Part shown: piece after piece, positions 1-6,800 of the stretch
How positions within the stretch are numbered: the first letter of the stretch is position 1
Layout of the letters: each line of letters opens with the position of its first letter
Assembly (NCBI GenBank): GCA_964388615.1
Contig: CAYMBG010000005.1
Coordinates: forward strand, 1-50,988
DNA length: 50,988 nt
Reading direction: 5' to 3'
From: SLLW01 sp964388615
GTDB lineage: Bacteria; Bacteroidota; Rhodothermia; Balneolales; Natronogracilivirgulaceae
Notes under the pieces: model-generated
Told to the model about the DNA's origin: nothing
Database searches by the model: none
What the model saw: only the letters and a program-made list of their open reading frames with translations
Translations under genes and position numbers: made by a program

Positions 1-337
1 CTATTTTTGTTCACCCACCCTCCTTTCCTGACGGAATGATAAATAAAACACTATGCCCCCCCCCATCGCCAGCCTTGTTTTTTTTGCTTACTAACTCTTT
101 AAAATCAGTGATATGTTCAAAAAATAAAAGTTTTTCGAATTACGCTTGCACAGTAACAAAATAAATGCTTGAAAAGCTACATTTTTTTTTGTTACTTATG
201 AATAGCATGCAAGTAAGCGCTTTCATTGACTTTTAAAAGGCGCTGATTTTCACAATTGTTACATGAGCGGGAGCAGCATGCACAAATATCCCGAAACTCT
301 TAAAAGTCAACAACATCAACCCCAAAAAGGATAAGCA
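1..337. other. AT-rich leader region upstream of the secreted binding protein
   Basis: No gene is supported here. The stretch is AT-rich with long T and A runs, as expected for a promoter region. It holds a LacI-type palindrome at 212-225 (listed separately). No convincing Bacteroidota-type promoter (TTTG with a spaced TAnnTTTG) could be fixed; a TACATTTT at 178-185 is one base short of the -7 consensus but has no partner at the right distance. On the minus strand a purine-rich GAAAGGAGGG lies at 27-18, so a minus-strand gene could start at or just beyond the left edge. Confidence 0.6.
212..225 (+). promoter_or_regulatory. LacI-family operator-like palindrome
   Basis: The site reads AGTAAGCGCTTTCA, with a perfect AAGCGCTT core at 215-222. 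On the reverse strand (TGAAAGCGCTTACT) it fits every position of the classical Bacillus cre consensus TGWAARCGYTWNCW, the kind of site bound by LacI/GalR-family repressors. It lies about 113 bases before the start codon of the carbohydrate-binding-like secreted protein. A related palindrome precedes the amylase gene (18504-18517), matching at 11 of 14 positions when both are read in the direction of their genes. No LacI-family regulator gene is in the window, so the binding protein is inferred. Confidence 0.5.
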
Positions 338-1378
338 ATGAAAAATAAATTACTAAAAATGTTTTTGACGCTGATCATCGGGTTTGGCCTTACAGGGGCT
401 TATGCCTGGGCAAATGATCGCGTAGCCGATGAACATGGAGATCATTACAGTGTCACATTTAATGTCGATATCTCCGAAGCAGAAGATTTCGACCCGGATG
501 TACACGATATCTTTATCACCGGCTCAATGGCCGAATGGGCGGATCCCGGTTCCGAGCCTGACTATGCAATGTCTGCTCATGAAGATGATGCCGACATCTA
601 TACCATTACCATCGACGTTGAAGCTGGCGTTCATGAATACAAGTACTTTCTGATTGAAGATGAACCCGACTGGGATGCCGGTGAATGGGCTGGTGATCCC
701 AACCGCGAAGTGCGCGTCTCAGGTGACATGGAAGTGAACGACGTCTGGGGCGATGCGCCATACAGCGTGACATTTAATGTCGATATAGCCGGAGCGGAAG
801 GTTTTGACCCGGATGAGCACGATATCTTCATCACCGGCTCGATGGCCGGATGGGCGGAACCCGGATCTGATCCTAACTTTGTCATGGAAGCTCATGAAGA
901 TGATGCCGATGTTTATACCATTACCCTCCTGCTGAATTCCGGAGAATATGAGTATAAATATTTCATGATTGAAGATGAGCCCGATTGGGATGCCGGTGAA
1001 TGGGCTGGTGATCCCAACCGCATGGTCACAGTCACCGAAGATATGGTCGTGGAAGACACCTGGGGCGTTGAGCCTGGTGCCACCAACGCAGAAGACCTTG
1101 CTCAAACTCCAAGAGGAATAGAACTGAAGCAAAACTATCCCAATCCGTTCAACCCGACCACCCGGATTGCATACACATTGGATCAATCCAGTCAGGTAAC
1201 ACTGGATGTATACAATGCGCTGGGTCAACATGTTGCAACATTGGTCAACAGCGAACAACAGTCAGCCGGCCAATATGAATATAACTTTAATGCCGCTGAC
1301 CTTTCCTCCGGTATCTATATGTATCGACTTAGTGCCGGTGAGCAGGTGCAAACCCGCGTAATGACGCTGATCAAGTAA
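338..1378 (+). CDS. Secreted protein with two carbohydrate-binding-like domains and a T9SS type-A sorting domain
   Basis: This 346-residue protein starts with a signal peptide (about residues 1-25). Two 102-residue domains follow (about 37-138 and 142-243) that are close copies of each other. Each begins YSVTFNVDI and contains FITGSMA, EYKYF and GEWAGDPNR. The layout, with an EYKYF strand followed by W and GDPNR, resembles the CBM48/CBM20-like starch-binding beta-sandwich family; this is a family-level call from motif shape. Residues about 263-346 form a type-A C-terminal sorting domain (NYPNPFNPTT, YNALGQHVATLV, SGIYMYRL), so the protein should leave the cell by type IX secretion and be anchored or released at the surface. 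No catalytic domain is present, so a binding role is inferred. Both domains are very acidic. A LacI-type palindrome lies upstream and a strong terminator follows. Confidence 0.85.
   Translation: MKNKLLKMFLTLIIGFGLTGAYAWANDRVADEHGDHYSVTFNVDISEAEDFDPDVHDIFITGSMAEWADPGSEPDYAMSAHEDDADIYTITIDVEAGVHEYKYFLIEDEPDWDAGEWAGDPNREVRVSGDMEVNDVWGDAPYSVTFNVDIAGAEGFDPDEHDIFITGSMAGWAEPGSDPNFVMEAHEDDADVYTITLLLNSGEYEYKYFMIEDEPDWDAGEWAGDPNRMVTVTEDMVVEDTWGVEPGATNAEDLAQTPRGIELKQNYPNPFNPTTRIAYTLDQSSQVTLDVYNALGQHVATLVNSEQQSAGQYEYNFNAADLSSGIYMYRLSAGEQVQTRVMTLIK
446..1066 (+). repeat. Tandem domain duplication within the secreted binding protein
   Basis: Bases 446-751 and 761-1066 encode two 102-residue domains without length difference, separated by three codons. 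Long runs are shared at DNA level, for example ACATTTAATGTCGATAT near both starts and GATGCCGGTGAATGGGCTGG near both ends. The similarity points to a fairly recent in-frame duplication. The domains differ most in the strand around residues 91-98 and 196-203. Confidence 0.9.
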
Positions 1379-1688
1379 TGTAACGTATAGCGTCAATTTT
1401 GGATTAAAACTTCCTGAAAAGGGGGCATGCTTGTAAAAAGTGTGTCCCCTTTTTTTTACCATCCCGCCTATATCGGCACCTCATACTATGAGGTCTTCCA
1501 TTAAAAAAAATGCCGCATTTCTGCTTTTTTTATTTACTCGTACACCTCCGGAGATATGGAAAGCATATAAACATAGAGGAATATGTACTTGAATTGAGAC
1601 AGACAATAAAATACATTGAGAATTACGTGAGCTTATTCTATCGCACTACCCTTTACAATATTTATTACACCTAATCAGAGACAAACCT
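1379..1688. other. Intergenic region before the oxidoreductase gene
   Basis: After the terminator at 1417-1458 this stretch has a short perfect hairpin, ACCTCAT-ACT-ATGAGGT (1478-1494; 7 bp arms, 3-base loop), which could be an operator or a remnant structure. The rest is AT-rich with T and A runs and no coding signal. The promoter of the oxidoreductase/isomerase pair should lie here but cannot be fixed by eye. Confidence 0.5.
1417..1458 (+). terminator. Strong intrinsic terminator after the secreted binding protein
   Basis: AAAAGGGG (1417-1424) pairs with CCCCTTTT (1446-1453). The stem can continue inward through wobble and Watson-Crick pairs to about 1432/1438, leaving a GTAAA loop. It is followed by a T run to 1458. 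It lies 39 bases after the stop codon of the upstream gene. Confidence 0.85.
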
Positions 1689-2849
1689 ATGAACCGAAAA
1701 ATGAGAATGGGAATGGTCGGTGGCGGCATCGGCGCATTCATCGGAGAAATTCACAGAAAAGCTGCTGCCATGGACGGACATATAGAACTGGTTTGCGGTG
1801 CATTTGACAGTACCCCGGAGCGATCCAAAAAGTCCGGCAAAGCGATCTATTTACCGGAAAACCGGGTCTATGGCACCTATGAAGAGATGTTTACCAAAGA
1901 AAAAGCGCTTCCCGCCGGGGAACGGATGGATTTTGTATCCATCGTTACGCCCAACCATTTGCATTATCCCATTGCCAAAGCAGCTTTGGAAAACGGCTTT
2001 CATGTTGTTTGTGAGAAACCGATGACCGTAACGGTACAAGAGGCGGAAGACCTGGTCTCACTGACCGAAAAAACCGGACTTCAATTTGCCGTTACGCATA
2101 CCTATACCGGTTACCCCATGGTCAAGCAGGCTCGCCACATGGTTCAGAGAGGCGACATTGGAAAAATCCGGAAAATTCTGGTTTCATATCCGCAAGGGTG
2201 GCTATCCACCAAACTTGAAACCGAAAACAAGCAGGCCGCCTGGAGAAATGACCCAAAAAAAGCCGGTGCAGCAGGAGCCCTGGGTGATATCGGTTCCCAT
2301 GCGGAAAACCTGGCGGAATACATCTCGGGACTTCGCATATCCGAGGTCTGCGCGGATCTGGGCTCCATGGTAAAAGGACGCCTACTGGATGATGATACCA
2401 ATGTCTTGCTCCGTTTTAACAACGGTGCCAAAGGAATCCTGCATGCAAGTCAGATTTGTGCCGGCGAGGAAAACGCGCTCAGAATTTATATCTATGGGGA
2501 AAAAGGTGGAATGGAATGGCATCAACACGAACCCAATACACTGCTTGTCAAACACCTGGATCGTCCTGTCGAAATATACCGCACAGGGGCCGATCACGGT
2601 AATTACCTATGCGATATTGCTATGTATAATACTCGTGTTCCATCCGGACACCCGGAAGGATACATTGAAGCCTTCGGAAATATCTATCGCAATTTCGCCC
2701 TGGCTATAGGCAGTCAACTCAGAGGTGAACAACCAAACCCGAAACATCTTGATTACCCCACCGTCAAGGACGGGCTGCGGGGCATGTCCTTCATCGAAAC
2801 TGTTATCAGTTCCAATAAAAGTGACAAAAAATGGATTCCATTCCAGTAA
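1689..2849 (+). CDS. Gfo/Idh/MocA-family NAD(P)-dependent oxidoreductase
   Basis: This 386-residue cytoplasmic dehydrogenase probably oxidises or reduces a sugar, inositol or sugar-derived substrate. The N-terminal Rossmann fold has a glycine-rich nucleotide motif (GMVGGGIGAF, residues 8-17). The family signature EKP is at 109-111 (VCEKPMTV). The second domain carries GALGDIGSHAENLAEY (about 196-211), whose D-x-G-x-H pattern holds the usual catalytic His. Length is typical. The next gene, 63 bases downstream on the same strand, is a sugar isomerase-like protein, and such pairs are common in carbohydrate catabolism in this phylum. The exact substrate cannot be read from the sequence. Confidence 0.92.
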   Translation: MNRKMRMGMVGGGIGAFIGEIHRKAAAMDGHIELVCGAFDSTPERSKKSGKAIYLPENRVYGTYEEMFTKEKALPAGERMDFVSIVTPNHLHYPIAKAALENGFHVVCEKPMTVTVQEAEDLVSLTEKTGLQFAVTHTYTGYPMVKQARHMVQRGDIGKIRKILVSYPQGWLSTKLETENKQAAWRNDPKKAGAAGALGDIGSHAENLAEYISGLRISEVCADLGSMVKGRLLDDDTNVLLRFNNGAKGILHASQICAGEENALRIYIYGEKGGMEWHQHEPNTLLVKHLDRPVEIYRTGADHGNYLCDIAMYNTRVPSGHPEGYIEAFGNIYRNFALAIGSQLRGEQPNPKHLDYPTVKDGLRGMSFIETVISSNKSDKKWIPFQ

Positions 2850-2912
2850 CATATTCCGTTCACTTGAATCAGGGTACCTGACCCCGATGACTTTCAATTC
2901 AAACCAAACCTA

Positions 2913-3962
2913 ATGACCATGAAAGGACCAGCAATTTATTTGGCACAGTTTATGGGAGACGAAGCTCCCTTCAATAGCCTCCAGTCCATATGTGACTGGG
3001 TAGCGGGTATGGGTTACGAGGGTATCGAAATACCGACCTTCGACCCCCGCTGTGTGGACCTTCAAAAACTTGCTGAAAGCAAGACTTATGCCGACGAAGT
3101 GCAGGGCATTGTCCATGACGCTGGACTGGAGATTACCAGCCTTGCAACCCACCTACAGGGACAACTGGTCGCCGTACATCCGGCATACGACAAGCTCTTT
3201 GACGGTTTTGCCCCTGAGAAATATCACAATAACCCCAAAGCCAGAACAGAATGGGCTATCGAGCAAATGAAGTTTGCAGCCAGAGCGAGCAACAATCTGG
3301 GTCTTACTGCACATACTACATTCTCAGGCGCCCTTCTCTGGCATACCATGTACCCCTGGCCGCAACGTCCGCCGGGTCTGGTGGAAACCGGCTTCAAAGA
3401 GCTCGCTGACCGTTGGATGCCGATCCTTAACACGTTCGATGAAAACGGTGTGGATGTCTGTTATGAACTCCACCCCGGAGAAGACCTGCACGACGGAGTC
3501 ACTTTCGAGCGCTTTCTGGAAGTGAGCGGTAATCACCCCAGGGTTCATATCATCTATGACCCCAGTCACTTTGTCTTGCAACAACTTGACTACATCGATT
3601 TCATCGATATTTATCACGAGCACATCAAACTGCTTCACGTGAAGGATGCGGAGTTCAATCCCACCGGAAAGTCCGGTGTCTATGGCGGCTACCAAAGCTG
3701 GGTGGACCGGCCCGGGCGTTTCCGCTCCCTGGGTGATGGTGATGTGGATTTTCGCGCCATCTTCAGCAAAATGGCTCAGTACAACTTTGAGGGATGGCCT
3801 GTTCTGGAGTGGGAGTGCTGCCTCAAAGATCCCGAGCAGGGAGCGGCAGAGGGAGCGCAGTTTATCTCCGACCACATTATCGAAAAAACTCAAAAAGCTT
3901 TCGATGATTTTGCCGGTAGCGGAGCGAATGAAAAACTGAACAGAGAAGTGCTTGGCTTGTAA
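2913..3962 (+). CDS. Sugar phosphate isomerase/epimerase-like TIM-barrel protein
   Basis: This 349-residue protein belongs to the xylose-isomerase-like TIM-barrel family (AP endonuclease 2 superfamily). Likely metal ligands are visible in the expected order: Glu185 in CYELHPGEDL, Asp216 and His219 in IYDPSHF, His242 in LHVKDAEF, and Glu299 or Glu301 in VLEWECC. No signal peptide is seen, so it should be cytoplasmic. It follows the Gfo/Idh/MocA dehydrogenase by 63 bases and probably shares its transcript, so the two should act on one sugar or inositol-type compound. The start at 2913 is followed two codons later by a second ATG at 2919, which is an equally possible start. Confidence 0.9.
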   Translation: MTMKGPAIYLAQFMGDEAPFNSLQSICDWVAGMGYEGIEIPTFDPRCVDLQKLAESKTYADEVQGIVHDAGLEITSLATHLQGQLVAVHPAYDKLFDGFAPEKYHNNPKARTEWAIEQMKFAARASNNLGLTAHTTFSGALLWHTMYPWPQRPPGLVETGFKELADRWMPILNTFDENGVDVCYELHPGEDLHDGVTFERFLEVSGNHPRVHIIYDPSHFVLQQLDYIDFIDIYHEHIKLLHVKDAEFNPTGKSGVYGGYQSWVDRPGRFRSLGDGDVDFRAIFSKMAQYNFEGWPVLEWECCLKDPEQGAAEGAQFISDHIIEKTQKAFDDFAGSGANEKLNREVLGL

Positions 3963-3995
3963 TCAGTTAATAGCACGCTATACCGGGCCGTATCA

Positions 3996-4037
3996 ATCCC
4001 CTTGTCCCTTGCTTTTTTTCGGCAGGGACAAGGGGAT
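3996..4037 (+). terminator. 14-bp hairpin after the isomerase gene, probable transcription terminator
   Basis: ATCCCCTTGTCCCT (3996-4009) pairs perfectly with AGGGACAAGGGGAT (4024-4037) around a 14-base loop containing a T run. The stem is strong and sits 33 bases after the stop codon, but the 3' side has no T tract, so termination is inferred from position and strength rather than a full intrinsic signature. Confidence 0.6.
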
Positions 4038-4071
4038 CATTTACGCAAAAACAGATCCCTAAAAAAAACAC

Positions 4072-4560
4072 ATGAAACAATATATCAACCTGTCATCTCT
4101 ACTGATCATCATTCTCCTCGTAGCAGGAATTTTTTTGTGGATGCGCGTTTCCACACTTGAAGATCATATTGCCGAACTGAAAGAGCCCAGTCTCTATACC
4201 ACCATGAATAACATGCAAAACCAAACGCATAAGCTCTACTATGCTATCGAATCTGAAAATCCGGAATTGACAGATTTCTACCTGCATGAGCTGGAAGAAG
4301 CTGCAGAAGATCTTATTGAAGCCGATCTGTTTTATCACGACCAGCCTGTGGGCAGGCTGGTCGAATCAATGCTTGAACCGGTGATCGATGAGATGGAAGA
4401 TCATCTTGACAATCTTCAATGGGAACGTCTTCGTGACAAACGCAGGGTGTTAATAGGAGCATGTAATGATTGTCACGGCGCAACAGGACATGATGAAATA
4501 ATTATGACCGAAAGAGGAGAGGTCAATCCTTTCAACCAGGATTTCGACACAAAAGAATAA
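4072..4560 (+). CDS. Membrane-anchored small protein with one CXXCH haem motif
   Basis: This 162-residue protein has an uncleaved-looking N-terminal membrane segment (about residues 9-24, rich in I and L). A helical, strongly acidic region follows (about 27-120). A single CNDCHG motif at residues 131-136 is a canonical c-type haem attachment site near the C terminus. The arrangement, helices first and haem motif last, recalls the cytochrome c' type four-helix bundle, but the similarity is only of layout. It should face the periplasm, where cytochrome c maturation occurs. It has its own intergenic spaces, with hairpins on both sides, so it is probably a single-gene unit. The electron partner is unknown. 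Confidence 0.75.
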   Translation: MKQYINLSSLLIIILLVAGIFLWMRVSTLEDHIAELKEPSLYTTMNNMQNQTHKLYYAIESENPELTDFYLHELEEAAEDLIEADLFYHDQPVGRLVESMLEPVIDEMEDHLDNLQWERLRDKRRVLIGACNDCHGATGHDEIIMTERGEVNPFNQDFDTKE

Positions 4561-4589
4561 ACCCGTAGAATAGCCCACTCTTTTTTTCA

Positions 4590-4636
4590 AAAAAAAACCA
4601 TAACCCCGAAAGTTTTCCAAGGGCTATGGTTTTTTT
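4590..4636. terminator. Bidirectional terminator between the haem-motif gene and ssrA
   Basis: CCATAaCCC (4598-4606) pairs with GGGcTATGG (4621-4629) with one internal mismatch. An A run precedes the stem (4589-4597) and a T run follows (4630-4636), so it can stop transcription from both sides. It serves the convergent membrane protein gene (ends 4560) and ssrA (3' end 4638). Confidence 0.85.
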
Positions 4637-4637
4637 G

Positions 4638-5005
4638 TGGAGGTGCCGGGAATTGAACCCGGGTCCGAGATGACGTCCCATCAAGCTTCTACATGCTTAG
4701 TTGCCCTATGTATCTCGCCTGAAGGGTCGCCGGGCAACAAGGCAATCTTCAAGCCAGGCCGGATCAGGTTTTGCGTGACGCCACCGACCGAGACGCCACA
4801 CTATCTTGCTCAGGTTTGGCGCCCTCAAAGGCAGTTAGCAAGAAAACCGCCAGGAGGACGGAATGGCGCTGTTAGGCAGCCATTCGGAACTGAGTATTTT
4901 CAGCATTTACATTTAAACGCCACTGATTTTTTTACGAGAATCCGTGACGGAAACTCGACATGCCACTTGTGATCACGCTCATCCCGTCGAAGCCATGTCA
5001 CCCCC
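4638..5005 (-). ncRNA. ssrA: Transfer-messenger RNA (tmRNA)
   Basis: The 368-base RNA rescues ribosomes stalled on broken messages and tags the nascent protein for degradation. Its 5' end reads GGGGGTGACATGGCTTCGAC and its 3' end carries a T-arm, GGGTTCAATTCCC, then GGCACCTCCA. The 5' GGGGGUG pairs with 3' CACCUCC to form the acceptor stem (one G-U pair), leaving A as discriminator. The next genomic bases are CAA, so the CCA end is not encoded and must be added. The tag frame lies at 4910-4872. The gene is divergent from the saccharopine-dehydrogenase-like gene and ends at a bidirectional terminator. A TGACTTTG at 5030-5023 is one base from the Bacteroidota -7 consensus but no -33 element was confirmed. 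Confidence 0.97.
4872..4910 (-). other. tmRNA proteolysis-tag reading frame, VNAENTQFRMAA
   Basis: Within ssrA the frame reads GTA AAT GCT GAA AAT ACT CAG TTC CGA, then ATG GCT GCC TAA, giving VNAENTQFRMAA. UAAAU lies directly before the GTA codon, in the position of the conserved bases that set the resume point in other tmRNAs. The N-x-E-N start and the A-A end match the general tag pattern (E. coli ANDENYALAA). The first residue depends on the resume codon being GTA; starting at the next codon would give an 11-residue tag. Confidence 0.85.
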
Positions 5006-5049
5006 TTTGAGTAACCTTTTCGCAAAGTCATGAACGTAACTACATTATA

Positions 5050-5098
5050 CCATTACTGACTCAGGGTCTCTGAAACTACCAACTTACCTGAGTAATGG
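5050..5098. repeat. Inverted repeat in the ssrA upstream region
   Basis: CCATTACT (5050-5057) is the reverse complement of AGTAATGG (5091-5098). An overlapping pair, ACTCAGG (5059-5065) with CCTGAGT (5087-5093), gives a second possible stem. The region lies between the divergent ssrA and saccharopine-dehydrogenase-like gene. It may be a regulatory site or chance structure. Confidence 0.35.
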
Positions 5099-5215
5099 CA
5101 ATATAATAACGGACACCCGCCCCGTTTTCTTGTGTATGTACTGCCGATTACCCATATAAATTTGTATTTTCTTCATTATTACAAGGTATTGTTCTATCAC
5201 GACAAAATAGTTTTT

Positions 5216-6379
5216 ATGAAAATTGCCATCATCGGTGCCGGCTCCGTGGGATCCGCACTCACCCGGGTTCTGCTCACCCAGGATATTGTCAGCACCATCG
5301 TTATCCTTGATCGTAATGGAAATGCGCTGGATGAGATCAAATCGGCCCATTCCGACCATCCATCTATTTCCAGGCTCAGAACATTCCGGGTAAATATTGA
5401 AGAATACTCTTCCATCGTGACTTTATTGAAGGGACTGGATGTAATCATATCGGCCCTGCCATATAAGTTCAACACGGAACTGACCCGTATTGCCATTGAT
5501 AATGGATGCCATTTTCTGGACCTGGGCGGCAGTGATCAGGTTTATGAAGACCAACTTCAATTACATGAACTTGCTTCAAGAAACCGCTCTTTTGTACTCC
5601 CCAATTGTGGATTGGCACCCGGGCTGCTGAATATCATCGCATATAACGGCTATAAAAAGTTTGATAAGGTATCATCCATAAAAATCATGAGTGGTGGACT
5701 CCCTGTGAATCCACAACCTCCTTTGAATCACCACCTTAGTTTTTCTGCCGTTGGCTTTCTGAGCGAACACCTGCCTCCGGTCCTTGCAGTAGAAAATGGA
5801 AAACCGGTACACCTTGAACCACTAAGTGGACTGGAACCTGTACAATTCAGGACCCGGCCGGAACTTGATACCCTGGAAATGTTTAATACCGGGGGACATA
5901 TCAGTACACTGGCCAAAACTCTGGATCGATCGGTGGACAATCTCTGCTATAAAACCATTCGGCACCACGGTAATCACGATATCATGAAAGCTTTGATCAC
6001 ATTAGGCTTTGCCGATGACCGGATTATTGACGTTGCCTCAAGCATGACCTACCGTGACCTGCTTATCCGTAAACTGCGTCAACAGCTACCTGAAAACCTG
6101 CCCGATATCGTTCTGGCTAAAGTAGTTATTGAAGGCACGATGGATGGGCAGAAACAAACCAATAATTACGAACTGGTCTATGAATACAATTCCGAAGATG
6201 GTCATTCGGCTATCATGACCTGTACCGCCGTGCCAACAGCCCTCATCGCGCTTATGGCCGCAAAAGGCAAGATCAAAGGTGAACCAGGAGTTAGCGCTCC
6301 TGAACAGGTAATCAACGCCGAATCACTATTCCAACAGCTGGAGGATTGGGGAATTTCAATATCTGAAAGCAGTGAATGA
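5216..6379 (+). CDS. Saccharopine dehydrogenase / lysine 6-dehydrogenase-like oxidoreductase
   Basis: The chosen ATG at 5216 starts MKIAIIGAGSVGSALTR, a textbook Rossmann nucleotide-binding motif, giving 387 residues. An in-frame extension back to 5132 would add 28 residues in front of the fold and is unlikely. The middle carries NCGLAPGLLNIIA, as in the saccharopine reductase and lysine 6-dehydrogenase family, followed by the large substrate domain. It should be a cytoplasmic NAD(P)H enzyme of amino-acid or polyamine metabolism; which substrate it uses cannot be told. It stands alone between ssrA (divergent) and the TPP riboswitch. Confidence 0.85.
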   Translation: MKIAIIGAGSVGSALTRVLLTQDIVSTIVILDRNGNALDEIKSAHSDHPSISRLRTFRVNIEEYSSIVTLLKGLDVIISALPYKFNTELTRIAIDNGCHFLDLGGSDQVYEDQLQLHELASRNRSFVLPNCGLAPGLLNIIAYNGYKKFDKVSSIKIMSGGLPVNPQPPLNHHLSFSAVGFLSEHLPPVLAVENGKPVHLEPLSGLEPVQFRTRPELDTLEMFNTGGHISTLAKTLDRSVDNLCYKTIRHHGNHDIMKALITLGFADDRIIDVASSMTYRDLLIRKLRQQLPENLPDIVLAKVVIEGTMDGQKQTNNYELVYEYNSEDGHSAIMTCTAVPTALIALMAAKGKIKGEPGVSAPEQVINAESLFQQLEDWGISISESSE

Positions 6380-6467
6380 TCGAATACAGAACATTGTTTT
6401 TTAAACTGAAAGGCGAAATCACTAAATCCATACCAAAGATCACCATAACCTGACTTTATTATAACCA

Positions 6468-6541
6468 TAGGGGTGCCGCATTTGCGGCTGAGATCAAACC
6501 CTTTTGCACCTGATCCGGATCATGCCGGCGAAGGGAATGGA
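6468..6541 (+). promoter_or_regulatory. TPP riboswitch (THI element) upstream of the thi operon
   Basis: The conserved aptamer strings appear in order: GGGGTGCC (6470-6477), GCTGAGATCA (6487-6496), ACCTGATCCGGAT (6508-6520) and CATGCCGGCGAAGGGAA (6521-6537). These match the thiamine diphosphate aptamer closely. A perfect terminator hairpin starts seven bases later, and thiM begins at 6801, so the switch should turn the thi operon off when TPP is abundant by stopping transcription. The last aptamer bases GAAGGGAA (6530-6537) are complementary to TTCCCTTC (6561-6568) in the terminator loop, a candidate antiterminator. Confidence 0.96.
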
Positions 6542-6547
6542 ATTGTT

Positions 6548-6604
6548 AAGCCATATAACCTTCCCTTCAGGTAATGTACCGGGACAGGTTATATGGCTTT
6601 TTTT
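6548..6604 (+). terminator. Riboswitch-controlled intrinsic terminator
   Basis: AAGCCATATAACC (6548-6560) pairs perfectly over 13 bp with GGTTATATGGCTT (6587-6599), followed by a T run to 6604. It lies directly behind the TPP aptamer and about 200 bases ahead of thiM. This is the expression platform expected for transcription attenuation. Confidence 0.93.
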
Positions 6605-6617
6605 ATTAACATCACAT

Positions 6618-6678
6618 GAAATGGCCATGACGGCAATCCATCACACAGCAGCATGATTATAATCGTCATGGGCATTTC
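6618..6678 (+). repeat. Large imperfect inverted repeat between riboswitch terminator and thiM
   Basis: GAAATGGCCATGACG (6618-6632) pairs with CGTCATGGGCATTTC (6664-6678): 14 of 15 positions match, with one G-G mismatch, around a 31-base loop. No T run follows. It lies in the leader of thiM, after the switch terminator. It may be a stabilising leader structure, a protein site or a small element; its role is not known. Confidence 0.5.
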
Positions 6679-6800
6679 GCTTACGCGGTTCATTGAGCAT
6701 CTGACCGCTTGAAACAAACATTAAACAGATCAGATGGCCAATTAATGGGACCCAAACTTTGTCAACTTACATTTGAATAAAAAAAAACGAGCATTACACC

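Noticed and set aside
1..30. Possible minus-strand gene start near the left edge (GTG at 14-12 behind GGAGG)
   Set aside because: Only four codons lie inside the window and spacing to the GGAGG is short; not enough to call a gene.
5132..5215. N-terminal extension of the saccharopine-dehydrogenase-like protein
   Set aside because: The Rossmann motif starts directly at the ATG at 5216, and the extension resembles no known leader.
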